64,000 bases of DNA from Paucimonas sp. (lineage in GTDB: Bacteria; Pseudomonadota; Gammaproteobacteria; Pseudomonadales; Pseudomonadaceae), in NCBI GenBank assembly GCA_031253995.1, contig JAIRVG010000056.1, forward strand, positions 1 to 64,000, read 5' to 3'. Under the pieces are notes generated by a model. It did no database searches and was not told the origin of the DNA. It was given only the letters and a program-made list of their open reading frames with translations. Every line of letters begins with the position of its first letter. Position 1 is the stretch's first letter. A program made the position numbers and the translations under genes. This document shows positions 28,064 to 37,136 of this stretch, piece after piece.

Positions 28064-30490
28064 CTATTTTTCGACGATGGGCGCGGCCGGCTGTCGCTTC
28101 GGCCGGAACTCGCCCCGCAGTACTTCGATAGAGTGGGCCTCACGCGCCACCAGTGGCCGACCACGGTTGAACCAGGCGGCCAGGGCCGGCAGCAGGAAGA
28201 TCGCGCCGAGCACGTTGACCAGGAACATGAACGACAGCAGCACGCCCATGTCGGCCTGGAACTTCAGCGGCGCGAAGGCCCAGGTACAGACGCCGATGGA
28301 CATGGTCAGCGCGGTGAACACCGCCGCCGTGCCCCGTTGGCACATGGCCTGGTAGAAGGCCTCGCGCAGGTTGGCGCCGGCGGCCATCTCGTGCTGGATG
28401 CGCTCGTACAGGTAGATGCCGTAGTCGACGCCAACCCCGACGCCCAAGGCCATCACCGGCAGGGTCGCGACCTTGAGGCCGATGCCGAGCATGGCCATCA
28501 GCGCGTTGCACAGGATCGCCACGATGGCCAGCGGCACCAGGATGCACAGCACAGCGCGCATGGACAGGAAGGTCAGCCAGCAGAACAGCGCCACCGAGCC
28601 GAACAGCGCGGCGAGCATGATCACCTCGGCGCGCTTCACCGCCTCGTTGGAAGCCGCCATCACCCCGACGTTACCGCCGGCCAGGAGGAACTCCACATGG
28701 GGCGTGGAGACGTCGGCGATGATCCGCCTGGCCTCGTTGATGACGTGGCTGATGGTGGCGCCTTCATGGTCGGCGAGGAACACCAGGATCTGCATCTGCT
28801 GGCAGCCGTCGGTGACCAGGCCGTCGTCCGGCATATAGGCCCGGGCACCCTGGCTCAGGCCGCGGGACGAACCGGGAATCGCCGCCCAGCGCGGGTTGCC
28901 CTCGTTGTTGCCGGCGATCACCCGCTTGCCCATGCCGGCCACGCTCTGCACCGACTGCACGCCCTGCACGGCGCGCATGCGGAAATCGAAGCCTTCCACG
29001 GCGCGCATCACTTCCGGATTCAGGCAGCCCTCCTCCACGTCATGGGCCTGGACGAACACCGCCAGCACGTCGAGGCCGATGGAGTAGCTGCTGATGATGC
29101 GTGCGTTGTCCTGGTTGTAGCGCGAGTCGGCACGCAGCTCGGGGGCGCCGGCGCCGATATCGCCCACGGCCAGGTCGCGGGCCTTCCAGGCACCGGCGGC
29201 GAGCAGCAGCAGGCTCAGGCCGAACACCGCCAGGGCCGGCTTGGGTTCGGCCAGGGCGGACAGGCGCCACCACAGGGCATGGCGGCTGTTGGCGTCGGCC
29301 TGTTCCTTGCGCAGCAGGCCCTTTTCCAGCGGCAGCCAGGAAATGATGATGGGCAGCATCAGCTTGTTGGTGACGATCATCAGCATCACGCCGATGCAGG
29401 CGGTTACCCCCAGCTCGTGGACGATGGGGATGTCGATGAGCATGATCACGGCGAAGCCCAGGGCGTTCATCAGCAGGGCCAGGGAGCCGGGAATGAAGAT
29501 CTTGCAGAACGCCGTGCGCGCCGCCTGCAGCGAGGTGGCGCCGGCCACCACATCCTGTTTCCAGGCGTTGGTCATCTGCACCGCGTGGGACACGCCGATG
29601 GAGAAGATCAGGAACGGCACCAGGATCGACATCGGGTCGATGCCCAGGCCCAGCAGCGGCAGCAGGCCAAGCAGCCAGAACACCGGCAGCAGCGCCACCA
29701 GCAGCGCCACCACGGTCAGGCGCAAGGAGCGGGAATACAGCCACAGCAGCAGGCCGGTGATGACGAAGGCGATGGCGAAGAAGCCGATCACCGTGGTCAG
29801 GCCCTCCACCACGTCGCCCACCAGCTTGGCAAAGCCGACGATGTTGATCTCGATCTTGTCGCTGGAGTACTTCTGCCGCACCTCTTCCAGGTTCTGCGCG
29901 ATCTGCGTGTAGTCCACCGGCTTGCCGCTGCGCGGGTCGAGGTCCTGCAGGTCGGCGCGGACCATGGCCGACTTCAGGTCGTTGGCGATAAGGCGGCCGA
30001 CCTGGCCGGAGGCGGCGGCGTTGCTGCGCACCTGGGCCAGGTCCTCGGGTGTGCCGCTGAAGCGTGGCGGCACTACCACGTCGCCGAAGAAGCCTTCCTC
30101 GGTGATCTCGATGTAGCGCACGTTGGCGGTGAACAGCGAGGTCACGCTGGGGCGGCTGACCCCGGAGATGAAGAAGACGTCGTCGGTGACCTTGCGCAGG
30201 GTGTCGAGGAATTCCGGGTTGTAGATATCGCCCTCGCCCTTCCAGTGCACGCTGACCAGGAAGCGGTTGGCGCCGGTGAAGTACTGGCTGAACTTGAGGA
30301 AGTTGACCATCCAGGCGTGGCGCACCGGGATCTGCTTGTTGAAGCCGGGGTCCAGCTGCGTGTTCAGGGCGCTGTAGCCCAGCCCCAGGCTGAGCAGCAC
30401 GAACAGCGCCAGCAGCCCCTTGCGCCAGGCCATCAGCCAGTCCGCGATGACCTCGACGCTGTGCGTCACCCATTGTTTGACCTGATTCAT
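28064..30490 (-). CDS. RND-superfamily (MMPL-type) inner-membrane transporter
   Basis: 808 residues from ATG 30490; the family normally has about 750-850. Two similar halves each have one N-terminal membrane helix (LLALFVLLSLGLGYSAL near 28), a periplasmic loop, then about five helices (near 235-410 and 630-780). GVGVGVDYGIYLYERI in the second half is a typical sterol-sensing/MMPL motif. Such permeases without membrane-fusion partners occur in steroid, terpenoid and hydrophobic-alcohol gene clusters. It lies between the quinoprotein genes and the LuxR/SDR genes on the same strand and may belong to either. The cargo is unknown. Confidence 0.88.
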   Translation of the reverse strand: MNQVKQWVTHSVEVIADWLMAWRKGLLALFVLLSLGLGYSALNTQLDPGFNKQIPVRHAWMVNFLKFSQYFTGANRFLVSVHWKGEGDIYNPEFLDTLRKVTDDVFFISGVSRPSVTSLFTANVRYIEITEEGFFGDVVVPPRFSGTPEDLAQVRSNAAASGQVGRLIANDLKSAMVRADLQDLDPRSGKPVDYTQIAQNLEEVRQKYSSDKIEINIVGFAKLVGDVVEGLTTVIGFFAIAFVITGLLLWLYSRSLRLTVVALLVALLPVFWLLGLLPLLGLGIDPMSILVPFLIFSIGVSHAVQMTNAWKQDVVAGATSLQAARTAFCKIFIPGSLALLMNALGFAVIMLIDIPIVHELGVTACIGVMLMIVTNKLMLPIIISWLPLEKGLLRKEQADANSRHALWWRLSALAEPKPALAVFGLSLLLLAAGAWKARDLAVGDIGAGAPELRADSRYNQDNARIISSYSIGLDVLAVFVQAHDVEEGCLNPEVMRAVEGFDFRMRAVQGVQSVQSVAGMGKRVIAGNNEGNPRWAAIPGSSRGLSQGARAYMPDDGLVTDGCQQMQILVFLADHEGATISHVINEARRIIADVSTPHVEFLLAGGNVGVMAASNEAVKRAEVIMLAALFGSVALFCWLTFLSMRAVLCILVPLAIVAILCNALMAMLGIGLKVATLPVMALGVGVGVDYGIYLYERIQHEMAAGANLREAFYQAMCQRGTAAVFTALTMSIGVCTWAFAPLKFQADMGVLLSFMFLVNVLGAIFLLPALAAWFNRGRPLVAREAHSIEVLRGEFRPKRQPAAPIVEK

Positions 30491-30583
30491 CAACCCGTCT
30501 CTCGTTGGCCTTTGACCGGATAGTCGGGTCAGAGGGGGTTGGGGGCATCGTCCAAATGGGTTAGGAGCGGCGCGGGTCGGTGG

Positions 30584-31510
30584 TTATTGCTCCACCCGCT
30601 CCATCACCGCCTGCTCATAGCGCGGATACAGATGGGTCACGCTGCGAATCAACTCGTATTTGCTCAGGCTCACCGCCGAAAACCGCTCGGGAATCGGCGT
30701 GGCGATCACCTCGTTCATGTCCAGCCCGTTGGCCGCGCTGTCGCGCAACAAGTCATCCAGCCAGCCCAGGTAATCCACCATCTGCTCGAACGGCCCGCGA
30801 TCCGTGCTCACCGGCCCGTGCCCCGGCACCAGCACTTTCCACGGCAGGCCCTGCAACTGCTGCAGGTCATCCACCCACTGCGCCAATCCCGGACTGTGCG
30901 GCGTGGTCAGCGCCCGCTGGTAGAACAGCAGGTCGCCGGCGAACAGCACGCCGGTCTTCTCGTCCAGCACCGCCAGGTCCGCACCGCTGTGCCCGCTGAA
31001 GGCCAGCAGGCGCAACGGATGGGAACCAAAACGCTTCACCCCCGGCTCCAGCACCTGCTGCGGCACCTTCACCTCGGTCCCGCGCATCCAGTCACCAACC
31101 ATGCGGTACATGTTCTCGGCCAGGGCATCGCCCTCCTTCGCCAGTTGCTCCCGGGTCCCCGCCAGGGCACCGATCGGCACATCGGCGAAGGCCTGGTTGC
31201 CCAGGGCATGGTCCGGATGATGGTGGGTGATCAGCACCTGCACCACCGGCTTGTCGGTGACCGTGCCGATGGCCGCGCGCAGGGCCTGGCCGTAGCGCAG
31301 CGAGGGACCGCTGTCGATCACCACCACGCCCTCCTCGCTGACGATGAACCCGGTGTTGACGATATTGCCGCCATTGTCCCGGGAGAAGTTCTCGGTGCTG
31401 CCTTCCAGCACCCAGGTGTCCGCCGCCACCTGGCGCGGCTGCAGGTGATAATCCAGCGCCGCCAGGCTCGGCAGGCTGACAAGACTCAACAGGCACAGCA
31501 AAGCTCGCAT
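30584..31510 (-). CDS. Quinoprotein relay system zinc metallohydrolase (MBL fold, SoxH-like)
   Basis: 308 residues from ATG 31510, preceded by GAGG; an ATG at 31522 overlaps the stop of the upstream gene. Signal peptide MRALLCLLSLVSLPSLA. Zinc motif THHHPDH near residue 100, then GHSGADL and VPGHGP supply further ligands. It fits the metallohydrolases encoded with PQQ dehydrogenases and SoxYZ-like carriers. The role in that system is not proven; cleaving a group from the carrier is the usual proposal. It follows the carrier gene by eight bases. Confidence 0.85.
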   Translation of the reverse strand: MRALLCLLSLVSLPSLAALDYHLQPRQVAADTWVLEGSTENFSRDNGGNIVNTGFIVSEEGVVVIDSGPSLRYGQALRAAIGTVTDKPVVQVLITHHHPDHALGNQAFADVPIGALAGTREQLAKEGDALAENMYRMVGDWMRGTEVKVPQQVLEPGVKRFGSHPLRLLAFSGHSGADLAVLDEKTGVLFAGDLLFYQRALTTPHSPGLAQWVDDLQQLQGLPWKVLVPGHGPVSTDRGPFEQMVDYLGWLDDLLRDSAANGLDMNEVIATPIPERFSAVSLSKYELIRSVTHLYPRYEQAVMERVEQ

Positions 31511-31518
31511 CCGGGACC

Positions 31519-32274
31519 TCATTCGATGGCGGCGTCGAAGGCATTGCCGTTGTTGTCGCGCAGGCTCAGGCGTACCGGGCCCGGGCGGCGAAGGTCGAAC
31601 GACAGGCTGGGGTTCTCGCTCACGGCCGGGAACAGTTCGAGGGTCGCCAGGGACTGGCCCGCGGCGTCGAACAGTTCGGCGTGCTCGATGAAGAATTCCG
31701 GGATTCCGGCCATCAGGCCATTGTCCATGGGGTGCGAGACCGACAGGCGCAGGCGGCTGTAGTCCTCGCGCGGGTAGCGCCCGCCCAGCACCTGGCCGAG
31801 ACGCTCTTCCCAACCGGGCTGGCTGCGCGCCACGCTGGGCGCGGTACAGCCACCACCGGCGGCGTCGATCAGGGTCGAGCCGACATGCCAGACCCCATCC
31901 TCGGTCTGCACGGCGGCGCGCAGCGCAGTGGCCTGCTCGATGCGGATGCGCACCGCCAGCCACGGCAGCACCTGCGGCCCCGGGGCGAAGTCGACGATCC
32001 TGGGTATCGGGTTGAGCTCGGCCCAGACCAGCATGCGCCTGACAGTGCCCGGCAGTTCGCGGGCATCCACCAGCAGCGGCACTTGCCGGGCGTCCTCGGC
32101 GAACGGCGGCGCGACGACCTTGACCCGCTGGTCGAAGCGGTAGGGTTCGTCGCCAATCCATTGTTTACGGTAGAACTCCCACATCACCGAGGGCACCGGG
32201 TCGGGGCCCGGATCCAGGGCGTATGCCGGGGCGCCCAGACACAGCGCCATCAGCAACAACGGCACCCGGCCCAT
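31519..32274 (-). CDS. Quinoprotein-dehydrogenase-associated SoxYZ-like carrier
   Basis: 251 residues; ATG 32274 follows GAGGAG. Signal peptide to about residue 19 (APAYA). The first half resembles SoxY and ends in GGGCTAPS near 142-149, a counterpart of the carrier cysteine of SoxY. The second half resembles SoxZ (RLSVSHPMDNGL, FFIEHAELFD). This SoxY-SoxZ fusion is known beside PQQ alcohol dehydrogenases. It may carry a sulfur-linked group or electrons in the periplasm. It starts only four bases after the cytochrome gene stops. Confidence 0.85.
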   Translation of the reverse strand: MGRVPLLLMALCLGAPAYALDPGPDPVPSVMWEFYRKQWIGDEPYRFDQRVKVVAPPFAEDARQVPLLVDARELPGTVRRMLVWAELNPIPRIVDFAPGPQVLPWLAVRIRIEQATALRAAVQTEDGVWHVGSTLIDAAGGGCTAPSVARSQPGWEERLGQVLGGRYPREDYSRLRLSVSHPMDNGLMAGIPEFFIEHAELFDAAGQSLATLELFPAVSENPSLSFDLRRPGPVRLSLRDNNGNAFDAAIE

Positions 32275-32278
32275 GACA

Positions 32279-32716
32279 TCACTCCTCGACGTGGACGCTG
32301 TCCAGGTAACTACGGATGGCCCAGAGCGCTTCCTGGCTCAGGTAGTCGGCCATCTTCGGCATGTACACGCGACCGTCGCGCACCGAACCGTGGCGCACCC
32401 GCTCGACGAACCATTCGTCACCGTTGACACCCTCGTCGAGCATGCGCAGGTCCGGGGCGATACCGCCGGACTTGGCTTCCAGGCCATGGCAGGCGGCGCA
32501 GTTCATGTTGTAGGCCGAGGCGCCGATGCTCACCGCCTCATCGTGGTCCTTGCTGTTGCGATAAGGGTTCTCGGCCCGCCATTCTTCGCCGAGCTTCTCC
32601 AGGTTGCCGGTGTTCACCGCGCTCGGCGTCACGTTGCCGTGGGCCATGACCGCTCCGGTGCTGATCAGGCCGGCCATGAACACGGTGCCCAGCAAGGCGT
32701 TCTTCACTCTTGTCAT
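32279..32716 (-). CDS. Cytochrome c (c550-type, PedF/ExaB-like)
   Basis: 145 residues from ATG 32716. Signal peptide ends VMAHG near 27. One haem site C73-A-A-C76-H77; Met119 or Met122 in YMPKMAD is the likely axial ligand. It should take electrons from the PQQ alcohol dehydrogenase encoded divergently and pass them to the respiratory chain. It leads the operon with the SoxYZ-like carrier and metallohydrolase. Confidence 0.92.
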   Translation of the reverse strand: MTRVKNALLGTVFMAGLISTGAVMAHGNVTPSAVNTGNLEKLGEEWRAENPYRNSKDHDEAVSIGASAYNMNCAACHGLEAKSGGIAPDLRMLDEGVNGDEWFVERVRHGSVRDGRVYMPKMADYLSQEALWAIRSYLDSVHVEE

Positions 32717-32839
32717 TGTTTTGCCCTCGACTACTTCAGGTTGCACGATTTGCACGCGAAAACCTCTCTGGCGAAAGGTTCTGGCGGCCATCTTAGGAAG
32801 CACCCGGGGCCCTCCCCATGCTGCTTTGGTGGTCGCGCC

Positions 32840-32854
32840 CTACTCCGTTGGTAG
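32840..32854. promoter_or_regulatory. CTACT-n5-GGTAG box in the cytochrome c/ADH promoter region
   Basis: CTACTCCGTTGGTAG, inside the longer dyad GCCCTACT (32837-32844) and AGTAGGGC (32853-32860). A 13-of-15 match lies at 36456-36470 before the response-regulator and CXXXCW genes. It is a likely operator common to the regulon. Confidence 0.55.
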
Positions 32855-32891
32855 TAGGGCTTGTGGGGCAGTGCCAAATCATGCCCGGACT

Positions 32892-32926
32892 GGGAAGTTT
32901 TCCCGGCAAGGGCGGGAGTTTTTCCG
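32892..32926 (+). promoter_or_regulatory. Tandem boxes upstream of the PQQ alcohol dehydrogenase
   Basis: GGGAAGTTTTCCC at 32892-32904 and GGGAGTTTTTCCG at 32914-32926 repeat with a 22-base period, two helical turns, about 65-100 bases before the dehydrogenase ATG. They suit a dimeric response regulator such as the ErdR/AgmR-type protein encoded at 37137. Confidence 0.5.
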
Positions 32927-32989
32927 TATCTCGGGAGGGGCTGGCGTTCCAGTCTATGCAGGCCAAAACCTCCATTGGGAAACACCAAC

Positions 32990-34858
32990 ATGACAATAAG
33001 ATCGTTACCCGCCGCAGTCTCTCCCCTGTCCCTGGCCGTGCAGGCCGTGCTGCTGGTCGGTACCCTGGCCATGGCCCCTGCCCACGCCAAGCCTGTGACC
33101 TGGGAAGACATCGCCGACGACCACAAGACCACCAACAACGTGCTGCAGTACGGCATGGGCACCAACGCCCAGCGCTGGAGCCCGCTGACCGCGGTCAACG
33201 ACAAGAACGTGTTCAAGCTGACCCCGGCCTGGTCGTACTCCTTCGGCGACGAGAAGCAGCGTGGACAGGAGTCGCAAGCGATCATCAGCGACGGCGTGGT
33301 CTACGTCACCGGTTCCTACTCGCGGGTGTTCGCCCTCGATGCCAAGACCGGCAAGCGCCTGTGGACCTACAACCACCGCCTGCCGGACAACATTCGCCCG
33401 TGCTGTGACGTGGTCAACCGCGGCGCGGCGATCTTCGGCGACAAGATCTTCTTCGGCACCCTGGATGCCCAGGTCGTCGCCCTGAACAAGGACACCGGCA
33501 AGGTAGTCTGGAAGAAGAAGTTCGGCGACCACTCCGCCGGCTACACCATGACCGGCGCCCCGACCCTGATCAAGGATGGCAAGACCGGCAAGGTCCTGCT
33601 GATCCACGGCAGCTCCGGTGACGAATTCGGCGTGGTCGGCCAGCTGTATGCCCGCGACCCGGAAACTGGCGAGGAAGTGTGGATGCGTCCGTTCGTGGAA
33701 GGCCACATGGGCCGCCTGAACGGCAAGGACAGCACCCCGACCGGCGATGTGAAGGCACCGTCCTGGCCGGATGATCCGACCACCGAGACCGGCAAGGTCG
33801 AGGCCTGGAGCCACGGCGGCGGCGCCCCTTGGCAGAGCGCGAGCTTCGACGCCGAGACCAACACCATCATCGTCGGCGCCGGCAACCCGGGCCCGTGGAA
33901 CACCTGGGCGCGGACCTCGAAGGACGGCAACCCGCACGACTACGACAGCCTCTACACCTCCGGCCAGGTCGGCGTCGACCCGAGCACCGGCGAGGTCAAG
34001 TGGTTCTACCAGCACACCCCGAACGATGCCTGGGACTTCTCCGGCAACAACGAGCTGGTGCTGTTCGACTACAAGGACAAGGACGGCAAACAGTACAAGG
34101 CCACCGCCCACGCCGACCGCAACGGCTTCTTCTATGTGGTCGACCGCACCAACGGCAAGCTGAAGAACGCCTTCCCGTTCGCCGACAACATCACCTGGGC
34201 CAGCCATATCGACCTGAAGACCGGGCGTCCGGTGGAAAACGAAGGCCAGCGTCCGCCCAAGCCCGAGCCAGGGCAGACCAAGGGCAAGCCGGTGGAAGTC
34301 TCGCCACCCTTCCTTGGCGGCAAGAACTGGAACCCGATGGCCTACAGCCAGGACACCGGCCTGTTCTACGTGCCATCGAACCAGTGGAAAGAGGAATACT
34401 GGACCGAGGAAGTCAACTACAAGAAGGGCTCGGCGTACCTGGGCATGGGCTTCCGCATCAAGCGCATGTACGAGGACCACGTCGGTTCGCTGCGCGCCAT
34501 GGACCCGACCACCGGCAAGATGGTCTGGGAACACAAGGAGCGCCTGCCACTGTGGGCTGGCGTACTGGCGACCAAGGGCAACCTGGTGTTCACCGGTACC
34601 GGCGACGGCTACTTCAAGGCCTTCAACGCCAAGACCGGCGAGGAGCTGTGGAAATTCCAGACCGGCAGCGGCATCGTCTCCCCGCCCATCACCTGGGAAC
34701 AGGATGGCGAGCAGTACATCGGCGTGACTGTCGGCTACGGCGGCGCGGTACCGCTGTGGGGCGGCGACATGGCCGAGCTGACCAAGCCGGTGGCACAGGG
34801 TGGTTCGTTCTGGGTGTTCAAGATCCCGAGCTGGGACACCAAGACTGCACAGCGTTGA
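32990..34858 (+). CDS. PQQ-dependent alcohol dehydrogenase (PedE/ExaA-like, Ca type)
   Basis: 622 residues from ATG 32990; signal peptide to about 33 (APAHA). Eight-bladed propeller with tryptophan-docking repeats such as [17 protein letters not shown] and GEELWKFQ. The adjacent Cys138-Cys139 in RPCCDVV forms the disulfide over PQQ. The catalytic Asp is D349 in WDFSGNN; position +2 is Ser, where lanthanide enzymes have Asp, so calcium dependence is predicted. It oxidises primary alcohols in the periplasm and reduces the cytochrome c encoded divergently. It is a single-gene unit ending in a strong terminator. Confidence 0.95.
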   Translation: MTIRSLPAAVSPLSLAVQAVLLVGTLAMAPAHAKPVTWEDIADDHKTTNNVLQYGMGTNAQRWSPLTAVNDKNVFKLTPAWSYSFGDEKQRGQESQAIISDGVVYVTGSYSRVFALDAKTGKRLWTYNHRLPDNIRPCCDVVNRGAAIFGDKIFFGTLDAQVVALNKDTGKVVWKKKFGDHSAGYTMTGAPTLIKDGKTGKVLLIHGSSGDEFGVVGQLYARDPETGEEVWMRPFVEGHMGRLNGKDSTPTGDVKAPSWPDDPTTETGKVEAWSHGGGAPWQSASFDAETNTIIVGAGNPGPWNTWARTSKDGNPHDYDSLYTSGQVGVDPSTGEVKWFYQHTPNDAWDFSGNNELVLFDYKDKDGKQYKATAHADRNGFFYVVDRTNGKLKNAFPFADNITWASHIDLKTGRPVENEGQRPPKPEPGQTKGKPVEVSPPFLGGKNWNPMAYSQDTGLFYVPSNQWKEEYWTEEVNYKKGSAYLGMGFRIKRMYEDHVGSLRAMDPTTGKMVWEHKERLPLWAGVLATKGNLVFTGTGDGYFKAFNAKTGEELWKFQTGSGIVSPPITWEQDGEQYIGVTVGYGGAVPLWGGDMAELTKPVAQGGSFWVFKIPSWDTKTAQR

Positions 34859-34868
34859 TCTGAGCCAG

Positions 34869-34903
34869 CCAGCGGGGGCCTGAGAGCCCCCGCTGGACTT
34901 TTG
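34869..34903 (+). terminator. Rho-independent terminator after the PQQ alcohol dehydrogenase
   Basis: A perfect 11-bp stem CCAGCGGGGGC and GCCCCCGCTGG with a six-base loop, followed by ACTTTTG. It lies just after the dehydrogenase stop. Confidence 0.85.
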
Positions 34904-34935
34904 ACAGCGACCCTGTCCCTGTGAAGGAGCTATCC

Positions 34936-35589
34936 ATGAAATACCTCCCGCTACTCCTCACCCTCGCCATCACCCCCGCCTTCGCCGTGATCGCCGACGA
35001 TGGCGACGACCAGCCGCTGGTGGTCAACGGTTGCGTGATCCAGCCGGAAAGCCAGTGCCCGGGTGCCAACCTCGAAGGCGCCGACCTGAACAACCAGGAC
35101 ATGCACAAGATGAACCTGGCCGGCGCCAACCTGAAGAACGCCGACCTGCGCCACGCCAACCTCGACCTGGCCAACCTGGAGAAGGCCCAGCTGCAAGGCG
35201 CCAACCTCAACCGCGCCAGCCTGCAGCAGACCAACCTGCGCATCGCCGACCTCACCGGTGCCAGCCTGATCGCCACCCAGGCCTGGGGCATGTTCGCCCA
35301 GGGGGCGAAGTTCAACGACGCCAACCTCAGCGGCGCCTACCTCGAATTTGCCCGCTTGTCCGGGGCCAAGCTGCACAACAGCAACCTGCAGGCCGCCGAC
35401 CTGGAAATGACCTGGCTCAGCCGTGCCGACCTGCTCGGGGCGAACCTGGCGGATGCCAACCTGCAGGAAGCCAAGTTCGGTGAAAGCAACCTGGAAAAGG
35501 CCGACCTGCGCGGAACCCGCAAGCATTACGCGAACTTCCAGGATGCCAACATGGAGGGATGCCAGGGGTGTCCGAAGACCTGGGACTGA
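34936..35589 (+). CDS. Exported pentapeptide-repeat protein
   Basis: 217 residues; ATG 34936 follows AAGGAGCT. Signal peptide MKYLPLLLTLAITPAFA. From residue 48 onward the A(D/N)Lxx pattern repeats more than twenty times (GANLEGADLNNQD, ANLDLANLEKAQL, GANLADANLQEA), forming a right-handed quadrilateral beta-helix. A pentapeptide-repeat gene sits next to pedE in P. putida as I recall, so association with alcohol oxidation is likely. The molecular role is unknown. The last residues CQGCPK add two cysteines. Confidence 0.88.
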   Translation: MKYLPLLLTLAITPAFAVIADDGDDQPLVVNGCVIQPESQCPGANLEGADLNNQDMHKMNLAGANLKNADLRHANLDLANLEKAQLQGANLNRASLQQTNLRIADLTGASLIATQAWGMFAQGAKFNDANLSGAYLEFARLSGAKLHNSNLQAADLEMTWLSRADLLGANLADANLQEAKFGESNLEKADLRGTRKHYANFQDANMEGCQGCPKTWD

Positions 35590-35651
35590 CCACTCCAGCC
35601 ATGCGGGCTGCGCTGTCGCGCAGAGAACATGGGTCGAATGCTCTACGCGAA

Positions 35652-35729
35652 CCTTGTGGGAGCGGGTTTACCCGCGATTGCGGTAGTGAACTCACCATTG
35701 CAATCGCGGGTAAACCCGCTCCCACAAGG
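35652..35729. repeat. REPIN with an extended left flank
   Basis: Arms GTGGGAGCGGGTTTACCCGC (from 35655) and its complement ending at 35729. A further 47 bases to the left (from 35605) are also repeated at 56484 and, inverted, up to about 56658. It separates convergent genes. Confidence 0.9.
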
Positions 35730-35774
35730 CCCCTGCTAAATCAATGAGTTATGTGCTTTTTATGAGAGTTCGCA

Positions 35775-36413
35775 TCAGGCGGCGATGCGCAGCAATCCGG
35801 TCTCGATGGCCAGATGCACCAGCTCCGCATGGGAGCTCACCTGCAACTTGCTCTTCAACACCGTCAGGTAGTTGGACACGGTCTTCCCGCTCAAGCACAG
35901 ATGCTCGGCAATCATCCGCATCGACGTCCCCTTGGCCAGCATCAGGAAGATCTCCGTCTCACGCTGGGTCAACCCGCTCAACCGCGCATGCTGCGGCTGG
36001 GTTGCCAGTTGCGTGGCCAGGGCCTGCTCGATATAGGCATGCCCGGCCAGCACCCGGCGCACCGCTTCCAGCAGCGTCGCCGCCGGCACCGCCTTGGACA
36101 GGAACCCGCACGCCCCGGCATCCAGCGCCTGGCGCACCAGGCCCAGCTCGGTATGCTCGCTGAAGAACAGCACACGCAACTGCGGCAGGCGCTGGCGTAA
36201 GCGTCGGGTGGTCTCCAGCCCGCTGATGCCGGGCAGGTCGAAGTCCATCAGGACCAGCCCCGGCACCTGCTCCTGCACCCGCTGCAAGGCTTCCTCGCCA
36301 GACGCAGCTTCGCGTACCGGCAGTTCCGCGCCCAGGGCCACGCTCAGGCCCAGGCGCATCATGGGGTGGTCGTCGACCAGCAGGATATCCATCGGCGTCG
36401 TTCTCATTGTCAT
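35775..36413 (-). CDS. NarL/FixJ-type response regulator
   Basis: Up to 212 residues; starts at 36413, 36407 or 36392 are all in frame and none has a strong ribosome site. Receiver: acidic pair in DILLVDDHP, phospho-acceptor Asp in LVLMDFDLPG, Lys in FLSKAVP. C-terminal LuxR helix-turn-helix LTQRETEIFLMLAKG and SGKTVSNYLTVLKSKL. No sensor kinase lies in the window. Its place between the pentapeptide gene and the CXXXCW gene suggests control of alcohol oxidation. It is divergent from the CXXXCW gene across a shared box. Confidence 0.92.
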   Translation of the reverse strand: MTMRTTPMDILLVDDHPMMRLGLSVALGAELPVREAASGEEALQRVQEQVPGLVLMDFDLPGISGLETTRRLRQRLPQLRVLFFSEHTELGLVRQALDAGACGFLSKAVPAATLLEAVRRVLAGHAYIEQALATQLATQPQHARLSGLTQRETEIFLMLAKGTSMRMIAEHLCLSGKTVSNYLTVLKSKLQVSSHAELVHLAIETGLLRIAA

Positions 36414-36455
36414 GGCTGCTACGCCCCATGCTAGAGCGCTCGCCGAGCACCACGC

Positions 36456-36470
36456 CTACTACTTTGGTAG
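36456..36470. promoter_or_regulatory. Second CTACT-n5-GGTAG box
   Basis: CTACTACTTTGGTAG lies in the 140-bp gap between the divergent response-regulator and CXXXCW genes. It differs at two positions from the box at 32840-32854. Confidence 0.55.
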
Positions 36471-36552
36471 CGCTTTTGCTGTCGATGGTCGCATTCACAA
36501 AGCCTCGCGACTGACCTGTAATGAGGGCATAACAAAAACGAGACTGCCGACC

Positions 36553-37095
36553 ATGTTGCCGCGCGCCCTGTCCACCCTCCTCGGCCTGACCCTGTCCGGC
36601 CTGCTCGCCAGCCCTGCCCTGGCCGAGACCCCGTTGTTCTCCGCCGATGGCTACCGCACCGGCCTGTACCGCAGCCCGACGCCGGCCAGCGCGGAGGTGG
36701 CGCAGACCGTCGACACAGCCCAGGTACAAGCCCTGGCCAAGGAAAATGCACTGCTGATCGACGTGTACAAGCGTCCCTGGCTCAACGGCCAGTTCATCGC
36801 CAGCGAAGCCCATGCCAACCTGCCCGGCAGCCACTGGCTGCCGAATACCGGCGACGGCCAGCTGGATGCCCGCTGGGCCACCTACTTCAGTCGCCATCTC
36901 GAACGCCTGAGTGCCGGCGACCACGCCCGCCCCATCGTCTTCTACTGCCGCTCCGACTGCTGGCTGAGCTGGAACGCCGTGCGCCGCGCCACCGCGCTGG
37001 GCTACTCGCGGTTGTACTGGTACCGTGATGGCCTGGACGCCTGGGAGGCCGCCGGCCTGCCCGTGGTCGCCGCCAGCCCCGAGGTGTTTCCCTGA
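36553..37095 (+). CDS. Exported rhodanese-like protein, PQQ-associated CXXXCW family
   Basis: 180 residues from ATG 36553; signal peptide to about residue 25 (ASPALA). The rhodanese-like fold ends in [17 protein letters not shown], with C132, C136 and W137, the signature of the family found beside PQQ-dependent catabolic genes. It is periplasmic. Function is unproven; a sulfur-handling partner of the SoxYZ-like carrier is a reasonable guess. It is followed closely by the ErdR-like regulator gene and shares the CTACT box with the alcohol dehydrogenase region. Confidence 0.85.
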   Translation: MLPRALSTLLGLTLSGLLASPALAETPLFSADGYRTGLYRSPTPASAEVAQTVDTAQVQALAKENALLIDVYKRPWLNGQFIASEAHANLPGSHWLPNTGDGQLDARWATYFSRHLERLSAGDHARPIVFYCRSDCWLSWNAVRRATALGYSRLYWYRDGLDAWEAAGLPVVAASPEVFP

Positions 37096-37136
37096 TTTTC
37101 TTGCGCTCGTCGCCCATAACAACAAGGTGCAAAGCC

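Noticed and set aside
28133..30523. Plus-strand open frame opposite the RND transporter
   Set aside because: GC-rich shadow frame with His/Gln/Gly repeats; the minus strand encodes a full transporter.
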